Origin: Bacteroidota bacterium
GTDB lineage: Bacteria; Bacteroidota; Bacteroidia; Flavobacteriales; Weeksellaceae
Reading direction: 5' to 3'
Assembly (NCBI GenBank): GCA_018266965.1
Contig: JAFDZJ010000216.1
Location: 1-5,301, forward strand
DNA length: 5,301 bases
In this document: one piece after another, positions 1 through 5,301 of the stretch
Position numbering within the stretch: the first letter of the stretch is position 1
How the letters are laid out: each line of letters starts with the position of its first letter
The notes under the pieces: model-generated
The model's input: the letters and a program-made list of their open reading frames with translations, nothing else
Told to the model about the DNA's origin: nothing
The model's database searches: none
Translations under genes and position numbers: made by a program

Positions 1-6
1 ATTATT

Positions 7-95
7 CTATGTTTCTATCTCGTTTTATTACGAGACAAGTTGTGGTTTAACATTTTTACCATAACTTGTCCCGATACTTCGGGATAGAAACATAG
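7..95. repeat. Nested palindromic element able to fold as a four-way junction
   Basis: A perfect 13-bp outer inverted repeat (7-19 with 83-95, CTATGTTTCTATC and its complement) encloses three adjacent hairpins. The first is 20-33, with a TCG/CGA stem that can grow to 6 bp (18-23 with 30-35) if the outer stem frays. The second is 34-46 with 58-70, 13 bp including one G-T pair and an 11-nt loop. The third is CCGA-TACT-TCGG at 71-82, extendable to 69-84. Together they use every base from 7 to 95, leaving a cloverleaf-like junction. It lies about 95 bp past the stop of the ATPase gene. No hairpin is followed by a clear T-run, so it is not a standard intrinsic terminator. By inference it is a REP- or MITE-like dispersed element or a structured RNA. 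The structure is seen directly; its class is a guess. It may extend left of the window. Confidence 0.75.
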
Positions 96-190
96 GTTGT
101 GGGCAACAATCAACAGAACTTGGCATAGAAGCTTTGCTTTCACATTAGTATAGAATCCTTAAACCCGTTTGCCCTGTCATAAAAATCAAT
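96..190. other. Short non-coding stretch downstream of the ATPase gene
   Basis: This stretch separates the ATPase stop from the palindromic element. It holds a small hairpin, GTTG-TGGG-CAAC, at 96-107. GTTGTGG at 96-102 repeats 39-45 inside the palindrome. The only minus-strand reading frame with an ATG longer than about 15 codons (126 down to 28, 32 residues) runs through the palindrome and resembles nothing I know. In particular I see no ccoS-like small membrane protein, which often follows ccoI in this phylum. Confidence 0.5.
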
Positions 191-2569
191 TTACCTAAAA
201 TATTTCCTAGCTCTAATATGGGTAAGCAATGATGTAAGTACAACAACCGTAATAGAACTTATAGGCATAAGGATAGCACAAATAAGGGGTGAAAGTTTGC
301 CTGTAATAGCAAAGCTTAACCCAACAATATTATACAGAAAACTTACGACAAACATTGTTTTTACGATAGACATAGCATCTTTGCTTAGGGATAAATATTT
401 TTTTAGCTCTATAATTTTTTCTCCTTTCATTATAACATCAGAAGAAGGGGTAAAAGCATTCGTATCATCGGCAATTGCAATTCCTACATTACTTTGTTTC
501 AAGGCACCAGCATCATTCAATCCATCGCCTAGCATAGCAACTTTTTGGTTTTTCTGTTGAAGTGATTGTATATAATCCAATTTGTTTTCCGGACTTTGGT
601 CGAATTTCATTTCCAAAACATTTGGTGCAATACTACGGAGTTGGGATGTTTCCGACGAGTTGTCGCCACTCAAAATATCTATCTGATAGCCTTTTAGTTG
701 TAGGAACATTTGTTGTAGGTCTTTTCTATATTCGTTTTTAAAAACAAATTTTCCTATACCAACATCATTTTTAGAAAGATAAACGGCGGTTTCCAAATTT
801 TTAGAATTTTCGCCTACAAAACTAGCAGAACCAATTTTGTAAACTTGACTTCTTACAGTTGCCTGATAACCTTTTCCGGGAGTATCTATAAAATTTTCTA
901 TTGGAAAATATTCATCATCGATTTCCAATAATTCATAAAGAGATTTGGAGAGTGGGTGGTTGGAATTTTTCAATAAAGATTTGATGTTTTTTAGGTCAAA
1001 TTCCGACAATTGTTCCCCAACAAATTGGATATTGGATTTTTTATTATGGGTAATGGTTCCTGTTTTATCAAAAACCAGTGTGTCTATCTTTGCAAGTTTT
1101 TCTATTGTTAGGGTATCTTTTACATAGAAATTATTTTTTCCCATAATCCTCATGATATGTCCAAAAGTAAATGGAGCAGAAAGAGCCAAAGCACAAGGAC
1201 AAGCCACAATAAGTATGGCAGCAACCACCTGAAAAGATTTTTCGAAATCGTGCTGTGCCCAATAAATTGCTGCTAGAAAGGTAATCCCCAAAATAATGAA
1301 TGTAAAGTATTTGGAAATAGTATTGGTAAGTGTATCCAGACCTGTTTCGTGTTTTTTGAAAGCCTCTTTGTTCCAAAGTTGGGTTAGGTAACTTTGGTCC
1401 ACATTTTTGATGACTTCCAACTCCAAAACAGCTCCGGATTGTTTGCCACCGGCAAATATTTTATCACCAGGGTTTTTGGCAATTGTAGCACTTTCACCGG
1501 TGATAAAAGAGTTGTCTATATTCCCATTTCCTGCAATTAGTATTGCATCTACAGGGATAATCTCACCATTTCTCACCATTATCCTGTCGCCAACTTTCAG
1601 TTCGGACAATAGGATATTTTTATGTTTGCCATCAAAATCTATTTTGGTAACAGCAATAGGGTAGAAGGACTTATAATCTCTATCATAGGATAGTGCTGCA
1701 TAAGTTCTTTTTTGGAAAGTTTTACCCAAAAGCATGAAAAACAACAATCCGCAAAGGGTATCGAAATATCCAGGACCAAAATCTGTAAGTACTTCATATA
1801 TACTCCTGCCATACAACATGATGATACCGATAACAATAGGAACATCTATATTCACAATTTTGTTTTTCAATCCAAACCAAGCAGATTTGAAATAATCCGA
1901 AGCCGAATAAAAAACAACTGGTGTTGCCAATAAAAACATGATGAAACGAAAAAGATTTTTATAAGTATCCATCCAAATATCCGAAGAACCGAGTATTTCC
2001 TGTGCGTATTCCGGGTAAGAAAAGAACATGCCATTACCAAAAGCAAATCCTGCAATTGCTAGTTTTACAAGCAAAGATTTGTCTAATTTTTCTTCTGTTT
2101 TATCTGCGGTTTCTAGGCTAATGACGGGTTTGTAACCAAGGTGTGTAAGAAACTTTGCTAGTTCCGAGAGTGGCAATTCCTGATGGTTGAAAGAAATCTG
2201 AAGTGTTTTCCGAGTAAAATTTACCTGGGTATATTTTATATTTTCGTTCAGTGTATGCAGACTTTCTAATAACCAAATACAAGAAGAACAATGGATAACA
2301 GGTATCTTGAAAGTTACCAAACTTGTACTACCTTCGGAAAAATCGGTAATTTTGGAAAAAATTTCCGGAGTATCCAAATAATCAAATTGCGTCGAATTTT
2401 CGTCGGGCTTTGTACCAGCATTTTTGTTGAGCTGGTAGAAATTACTAAGATTATTGAGATTAAGAATTTCATAGACCGATTTGCAACCATTGCAACAAAA
2501 CGATTTCTCATCAAACACTATTTTTTCTTTGTCTGTTGGTTGCCCACAATGAAAACAATTTTCCGACAT
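191..2569 (-). CDS. ccoI: CcoI/FixI-type copper-transporting P-type ATPase (cbb3 oxidase assembly)
   Basis: A complete 792-residue P1B-type ATPase of the inner membrane. The family moves Cu(I) across the membrane using ATP and, in the CcoI/FixI branch, supplies copper to the cbb3 cytochrome oxidase. An N-terminal cysteine-rich metal-binding domain has C5xxC8 and C25-C26xxC29. An HMA-like domain follows with CSSC at 94-97. Other motifs are TGES (357-360) in the actuator, CPC (457-459) in the transport helix, DKTGT (501-505, phosphorylated Asp501), HP (538-539), SGDN (634-637) and GDGLND (681-686). The last helices carry YN (746-747) and MPISS (768-772), as in copper-type pumps. The length is normal for the Bacteroidota form, and no essential motif is missing. 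The ATG at 2569 sits just before the first cysteine pair. It is divergent from a Crp/Fnr regulator gene, which supports the oxidase role. ccoS and ccoNOP are not in the window. CopA is less likely because of the long Cys-rich N-terminus. Confidence 0.93.
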   Translation of the reverse strand: MSENCFHCGQPTDKEKIVFDEKSFCCNGCKSVYEILNLNNLSNFYQLNKNAGTKPDENSTQFDYLDTPEIFSKITDFSEGSTSLVTFKIPVIHCSSCIWLLESLHTLNENIKYTQVNFTRKTLQISFNHQELPLSELAKFLTHLGYKPVISLETADKTEEKLDKSLLVKLAIAGFAFGNGMFFSYPEYAQEILGSSDIWMDTYKNLFRFIMFLLATPVVFYSASDYFKSAWFGLKNKIVNIDVPIVIGIIMLYGRSIYEVLTDFGPGYFDTLCGLLFFMLLGKTFQKRTYAALSYDRDYKSFYPIAVTKIDFDGKHKNILLSELKVGDRIMVRNGEIIPVDAILIAGNGNIDNSFITGESATIAKNPGDKIFAGGKQSGAVLELEVIKNVDQSYLTQLWNKEAFKKHETGLDTLTNTISKYFTFIILGITFLAAIYWAQHDFEKSFQVVAAILIVACPCALALSAPFTFGHIMRIMGKNNFYVKDTLTIEKLAKIDTLVFDKTGTITHNKKSNIQFVGEQLSEFDLKNIKSLLKNSNHPLSKSLYELLEIDDEYFPIENFIDTPGKGYQATVRSQVYKIGSASFVGENSKNLETAVYLSKNDVGIGKFVFKNEYRKDLQQMFLQLKGYQIDILSGDNSSETSQLRSIAPNVLEMKFDQSPENKLDYIQSLQQKNQKVAMLGDGLNDAGALKQSNVGIAIADDTNAFTPSSDVIMKGEKIIELKKYLSLSKDAMSIVKTMFVVSFLYNIVGLSFAITGKLSPLICAILMPISSITVVVLTSLLTHIRARKYFR

Positions 2570-2708
2570 TATATACTATAATTAATTTTGAATGAAATAT
2601 TTATATCCAAACGATACTTTAAACAATTGATTAATAGCGGTTGGAAATGTAAATATCTGTTTTATTTAGAATTAGAATAAATTGAACTTGCAAAATTAAT
2701 GAAAAAAC

Positions 2709-2740
2709 TTTGCCTTTCATTTTAAAAATCAATACTTTTG
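2709..2740 (+). promoter_or_regulatory. Bacteroidetes-type promoter of the Crp/Fnr gene
   Basis: TTTG at 2709-2712 and a perfect TAnnTTTG match, TACTTTTG, at 2733-2740 are separated by 20 bp. This fits the -33/-7 consensus used by the primary sigma factor of Bacteroidota. The predicted transcription start falls near 2746, giving a very short leader of about 14 nt before the ATG at 2760. The match is seen in the sequence; use of the promoter is inferred. Confidence 0.72.
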
Positions 2741-2754
2741 CTGATAAATATCAG
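2741..2754. promoter_or_regulatory. FNR-like palindromic operator at the transcription start
   Basis: CTGATA-AA-TATCAG is a perfect 14-bp palindrome. Read as a Crp/Fnr site it is TGAT-N4-ATCA, matching the FNR box TTGAT-N4-ATCAA at all but the two outermost bases. It begins directly after the -7 element and covers the expected transcription start, ending 5 bp before the regulator's ATG. A protein bound here would block transcription, so negative autoregulation by the adjacent regulator is the simplest reading. It could also act on ccoI from a distance. Confidence 0.62.
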
Positions 2755-2759
2755 TATAT

Positions 2760-3473
2760 ATGTCATTAGAAAAACAAATTGCAATAGAAGAATCTCTAAA
2801 ACAAGCTTTTGACGAACAAGAGTTGAAAAATAGAATTTCTGAAGAAGATTTCAAAATGTATCTATCGTCCAAAGAGGAAGTTAGTTTCCAAAAAGGAGAG
2901 GTAATATTTGAAGATGGCGAATTTCCAAAAGGTGTATTCATCATAGAAAAAGGAACTGCAAAATTGTCCAAATGTGGCGTATATGGAAAAGACCATATTT
3001 TAAGATTCATAAAAGAAGGTGATATGATAGGGTATAGATCTTTACTTTGTGGAGAAAAATTCCAAGCAAAAGCCGAGGCTATGACGGAAATAGATGCAAG
3101 GTTTATTCCTACTACTACTTTTCAGCATTTGCTGGAAGTTGATCCAAAAATTTCCTATTCTATGATGCAAAAATTCGCTTATGAATTGGGAGAAAGTGCA
3201 AATACTGTAGCTTTTTTAGCACAAAAAACTGTACGAGAAAGATTAGCGGAAATACTTATACTTTTGGAACAAAAATTAGGTTCCGATCCGGAAGGTTTCA
3301 TACAAATATCGCTTACCAGAGAGGAAATTGCAAATCTAATAGGTACTGCAACAGAAAGTGCAATTAGGCTAATTTCCGAATTCAAAACCGATAAACTAAT
3401 TGAGGTTGATGGAAGAAATATAAAAATTCTTAACAGAGAAAAGCTCATCAAATTGGGGCATGTTTCTATTTAA
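2760..3473 (+). CDS. Crp/Fnr-family transcriptional regulator without N-terminal Fe-S cysteines
   Basis: A 237-residue cytoplasmic DNA-binding protein. Residues about 40-125 form a cyclic-nucleotide-binding-like beta barrel (KGEVIFEDGE at 45-54, then GDMIGYRSL at 87-95). The dimerisation helix covers about 130-165 and a winged helix-turn-helix about 185-217 (LTREEIANLIGTATESAIRL). Glu199 and Arg203 stand where family members contact the TGA/TCA half-site, which suits the TGAT-N4-ATCA palindrome upstream. The only cysteines are C72 and C97, so the FNR-type iron-sulfur cluster is absent. The cAMP-pocket pattern with Arg-Ser/Thr-Ala is not evident either, so the signal sensed is unknown. A TAA at 2745-2747 closes the frame upstream, and the promoter lies just before it, so the ATG at 2760 is well supported. 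From its place beside ccoI, it probably controls oxidase or low-oxygen genes. Confidence 0.9.
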   Translation: MSLEKQIAIEESLKQAFDEQELKNRISEEDFKMYLSSKEEVSFQKGEVIFEDGEFPKGVFIIEKGTAKLSKCGVYGKDHILRFIKEGDMIGYRSLLCGEKFQAKAEAMTEIDARFIPTTTFQHLLEVDPKISYSMMQKFAYELGESANTVAFLAQKTVRERLAEILILLEQKLGSDPEGFIQISLTREEIANLIGTATESAIRLISEFKTDKLIEVDGRNIKILNREKLIKLGHVSI

Positions 3474-3599
3474 AATTTTTCAAATTGTCGATGGAACCGA
3501 GTTTTAGCATCACTATAGCTATCGGGATTGAATAGAATTACTGTCCTCAACCTTGTACAAAAGTTCATTAGAAGCACTTTACCTGCACACTATTGCCAA
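3474..3599. other. Intergenic stretch between the regulator and the three-gene cluster
   Basis: I find no gene and no convincing terminator here. It contains the palindrome ATAGCTAT at 3515-3522, running into ATCGGGA. This looks like half of a CCCGATAGCTATCGGG-type palindrome and shares TCGGGAT with the element at 7-95. A second short palindrome, TTGTACAA, is at 3553-3560. It marks the change from core-like sequence to the more AT-rich cluster. Confidence 0.45.
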
Positions 3600-3633
3600 T
3601 TTGTTTATTATCTGTAGTTTTTTACTATATTTG
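3600..3633 (+). promoter_or_regulatory. Bacteroidetes-type promoter of the three-gene cluster
   Basis: TTTG at 3600-3603 and a perfect TAnnTTTG match, TATATTTG, at 3626-3633 are separated by 22 bp, at the long end of the accepted range. Transcription would begin near 3640, about 20 nt before the ATG at 3659. An AAGGA at 3641-3645 could act as a weak ribosome-binding site, though 13 nt is rather far. This placement argues against the TTG start at 3593. Confidence 0.62.
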
Positions 3634-3658
3634 TCATCAGAAGGAATATTATATACAA

Positions 3659-4429
3659 ATGTTTATACCAATATCTAAGCAACATTCTATTAGTCGAGTA
3701 AATGCAAATATTTTTTTGCCTCAATCACTAATTAAACCTGATGTAATTTTCAGAAAAATTAATGATGCAAATTTGCTTACAAGTTATCAAAAGAAAGGAA
3801 TTGCTTCATCAAAAACAATTAATTTAGATAATAATGGATTTCAAATTTCTAATGATGAAATCTCTGGATTTGTTTTTGAGGAGTTTAATTCTATAGGTAC
3901 TAGTGTAAACGTATTTAAAGTTGAAAATTTAAATAATAAAAGTAAAGCCCAAGTTAGCTTTGAAACGAGAGAATATACTAGATGGGATAATTTCAAATTA
4001 AAATACTTTGATGACATTGAATCATTAAACCAAGTTTTTGGTTTTTATATTGAAGCGATTTCTTTGAATTATGTTGATGAATTTATATGGGATTCAAATA
4101 CTAAAATACCTGTAGAGTCTATTTTTAATACTGATGCTGAATTGTTGAATTCTAGTTTTACTAATTCACATAATGGTACATTAGTCATTATTTCTCAATC
4201 TGAGAGAAAGGCAGGGGAAGACCTTAAAGAAGAAAAAACGGAAATTTTATTTAATAATGATATTAAAAGAGTAATCGTTAATCATACATTTGCCATAAAA
4301 TTGGAAGAAATTAAGGAATATGATAAATCATTATTAGAAACTTTGTTAAATGAAGCTCATGCTAAAAATAAAGATTTATTAAATAAAATTTTCACAACTG
4401 AAGTAAAAAAACAAATTCATTTAAGCTAA
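3659..4429 (+). CDS. TIGR04255-family-like protein, function unknown
   Basis: A 256-residue soluble protein with no signal peptide or membrane helix. Its architecture resembles the sporadically distributed TIGR04255 family. A central segment at about 99-141 (VSFETREYTRWDNF, then a helix leading into GFYIEAISLNYVDEF) matches the family pattern of a strand, W-x-x-F, a long helix and a tyrosine-rich strand with Y-V/I-N/D. VESIFN follows at 152-157. The C-terminal helix around 224-253 contains LLNEAHAKNKDLLNKIFT, like the family's ending helix with L..aH......F. The family has no established biochemical role that I can name, and no catalytic motif is visible. The same frame extends upstream to a TTG at 3593, but the promoter inside that extension favours the ATG at 3659. 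It is the first gene of a compact operon, with 16 nt to the next. Base use is more AT-rich than in ccoI. Recognition is from memory of the family pattern and is moderately sure. Confidence 0.7.
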   Translation: MFIPISKQHSISRVNANIFLPQSLIKPDVIFRKINDANLLTSYQKKGIASSKTINLDNNGFQISNDEISGFVFEEFNSIGTSVNVFKVENLNNKSKAQVSFETREYTRWDNFKLKYFDDIESLNQVFGFYIEAISLNYVDEFIWDSNTKIPVESIFNTDAELLNSSFTNSHNGTLVIISQSERKAGEDLKEEKTEILFNNDIKRVIVNHTFAIKLEEIKEYDKSLLETLLNEAHAKNKDLLNKIFTTEVKKQIHLS

Positions 4430-4445
4430 CTTTAAATACTCAATT

Positions 4446-4958
4446 ATGTTAATTACTGCAACTACTGTAATATTGGCTGGTTTATCAGCAGATGTACGAA
4501 GACAAAGTTTCCTTGAATCTTATGTAAATGATAGTGCTATTTATCAAAATGAATATGTACAAAATGACACTCAAATCTCGAAAGATTATTATTTAGATAG
4601 AACTAGTGAATCTAAAAGAATTGAAATTTTGAATGAACTTGAATCTGAGATTATAAATAAAGATGTTAAGAGAAATGCTGCAGATATTATTCGTAATTTA
4701 CCTGCTTTGTTTTTAATGAATTTTAATATGAATAATCTTTATGAGTCTTCTTATGGTACTGCAATATTAGAGTATGAAATTGGTAATTCTAATTTCACGA
4801 TTGAGATTGGAGAAAAATCTTTTGGATATTTCAGCGAAAAAGCTGGCGATTATATAACTATTATTGATGAAGTGTTAATTTCTGATAAGTATGATGAAAG
4901 AGATGAAATTATTGGGAATTTGAATAAAGATTTTGTTGACTTTTATAATTCATTATAA
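4446..4958 (+). CDS. Hypothetical protein, middle gene of the three-gene cluster
   Basis: I do not recognise this 170-residue protein. It is acidic. It begins with a short hydrophobic run (residues 2-14, LITATTVILAGLS) followed by DVRR. That run has no positive charge before it and is short for a membrane helix, so secretion or anchoring is unlikely. A charged helical region covers about 45-83. A probable beta-rich part at 104-135 contains TAILEYEIGNSNF and IEIGEKSFGYFSE, alternating strands with a G-Y-F. The C-terminus (about 146-170) is charged and probably helical. It starts 16 nt after the TIGR04255-like gene, with no promoter between. Its stop codon overlaps the next start as TAATG, so the three genes are probably co-transcribed and the last two translationally coupled. 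The size and position would suit an accessory or partner protein for one of its neighbours, but that is only inference. Confidence 0.72.
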   Translation: MLITATTVILAGLSADVRRQSFLESYVNDSAIYQNEYVQNDTQISKDYYLDRTSESKRIEILNELESEIINKDVKRNAADIIRNLPALFLMNFNMNNLYESSYGTAILEYEIGNSNFTIEIGEKSFGYFSEKAGDYITIIDEVLISDKYDERDEIIGNLNKDFVDFYNSL

Positions 4959-5301
4959 TGCTAATACCTCAGTTTATTGATGATTCTGAAGTATTATTGC
5001 GTTTTGTTTTTTTAGATAATTTTAAAAAGAAAAATGTAACTGCAGATAAAATTATTGACCAAGATATTTTTTTAGACACGAGATTGGTTGGGATTTCATT
5101 ACAACGTTTATTATATTCAAGTTTTGATTTTTGTAAAAATAAAGCAAAATCTATTAATGGTAAAATCTATATTGGATTTATTCTTTTTAAGAAAAGTGAT
5201 TATTTAAGTGCTTGTATAGAGTTTAAAAACATTAGAGATAAGTTTGATTCTATTTTAGAATTTACTCCATTAGATTCAGATGATTTATATCTGATTAATC
5301 G
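4958..5301 (+). CDS. Hypothetical protein, third gene of the cluster (3' end outside window)
   Basis: An open frame starts at the ATG at 4958-4960, which shares its A with the TAA of the preceding gene. It continues without a stop to the window edge, giving 114 codons so far. The visible part begins MLIPQFIDDSEVLLRF. It includes a patch with DTRLVGISLQRLL (about 41-53) and FCKNKAKSINGKIYIGF (about 58-74), where a cysteine-lysine helix leads into a hydrophobic strand. No signal peptide, membrane helix or known catalytic motif is visible. I do not recognise the family. The TAATG overlap and shared AT-rich codon use tie it to the two genes before it. The rest of the protein could contain the decisive domain. 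Confidence 0.72.
   Translation, partial: MLIPQFIDDSEVLLRFVFLDNFKKKNVTADKIIDQDIFLDTRLVGISLQRLLYSSFDFCKNKAKSINGKIYIGFILFKKSDYLSACIEFKNIRDKFDSILEFTPLDSDDLYLIN

Larger units (their letters stand above)
2570..2759. promoter_or_regulatory. Divergent intergenic control region between ccoI and the Crp/Fnr gene
   Basis: This 190-bp AT-rich spacer must hold the control signals of both genes. The regulator side has a clear promoter and palindrome, listed separately. On the ATPase side the best -7 match is TAATTTTG read on the minus strand (2698 down to 2691). It has no TTG at the proper distance upstream and would leave a leader of over 100 nt, so it is only a weak candidate. Both genes begin behind the same octamer, AGTATATA, forming an inverted pair at 2570-2577 and 2753-2760. 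No Shine-Dalgarno sequence is seen at either start, as is common in this phylum. Confidence 0.6.

Noticed and set aside
7..95. Integron attC site or intrinsic terminator
   Set aside because: No RYYYAAC/GTTRRRY core pair is positioned as an attC requires, and no T-run follows any of the hairpins.
7..95. tRNA gene, because of the cloverleaf-like fold
   Set aside because: Arm lengths are wrong: a 13-bp outer stem and a 13-bp central hairpin with an 11-nt loop. No T-psi-C or anticodon-loop sequence is present.
28..126. Minus-strand frame of 32 codons after the ATPase gene
   Set aside because: It runs through the nested palindrome, resembles no CcoS protein and has no membrane segment.
297..560. 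Plus-strand open frame of 87 codons, and several similar ones on both strands between 945 and 2581
   Set aside because: They lie antisense to or out of frame with the ATPase gene, whose complete set of motifs proves the minus frame. Their translations show no domain pattern.
2648..2660. Second FNR-like site at TGTAAATATCTG in the divergent spacer
   Set aside because: Only the right half resembles the box. The left half fits poorly, and the sequence is not palindromic.
2729..3010. Minus-strand open frame overlapping the start of the regulator, and another at 3179-3451
   Set aside because: The plus frame is a clear Crp/Fnr protein with a matching promoter. The antisense frames are its by-products.
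4446..4500. Signal peptide or membrane anchor at the start of the middle cluster protein
   Set aside because: The hydrophobic run is only about 13 residues, has no preceding positive charge and is followed by DVRR. This is not a convincing export signal.

Overview
The window looks like a piece of a Bacteroidota chromosome, most likely from a flavobacteria-like lineage. Three things point there: low GC, two promoters that match the Bacteroidetes consensus (TTTG around -33, TAnnTTTG around -7), and the divergent pairing of a CcoI/FixI-type copper ATPase gene with a Crp/Fnr-family regulator gene. That pairing is common beside cbb3 oxidase genes in this phylum. The species cannot be told from the sequence.

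Layout. Bases 7-95 form an unusual nested palindrome that can fold as a four-way junction. Bases 96-190 have no convincing gene. Bases 191-2569 (minus strand) encode a complete 792-residue P1B-type ATPase that should load copper into the cbb3 terminal oxidase. A 190-bp divergent spacer (2570-2759) carries a well-formed promoter for the regulator gene. Immediately after its -7 element is a perfect FNR-like palindrome. Bases 2760-3473 (plus) encode the 237-residue regulator. Bases 3474-3658 are intergenic, with a second Bacteroidetes-type promoter at their end. From 3659 to the right edge runs a visibly more AT-rich, tightly packed three-gene cluster: a TIGR04255-like protein (256 aa), a 170-aa protein I do not recognise, and a third protein cut off by the window end whose ATG overlaps the preceding stop (TAATG).

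How the genes may work together. The ATPase and regulator form an ordinary respiratory module: metal delivery to a high-affinity oxidase beside a regulator of the family that often controls low-oxygen or redox responses. The palindrome suggests that the regulator represses its own promoter. The three-gene cluster has its own promoter, a different base composition and no evident link to respiration. It looks like an accessory cassette beside a core locus, and it is the best candidate here for an undescribed system. No enzymatic motif is visible in the part I can read, so its function stays open.
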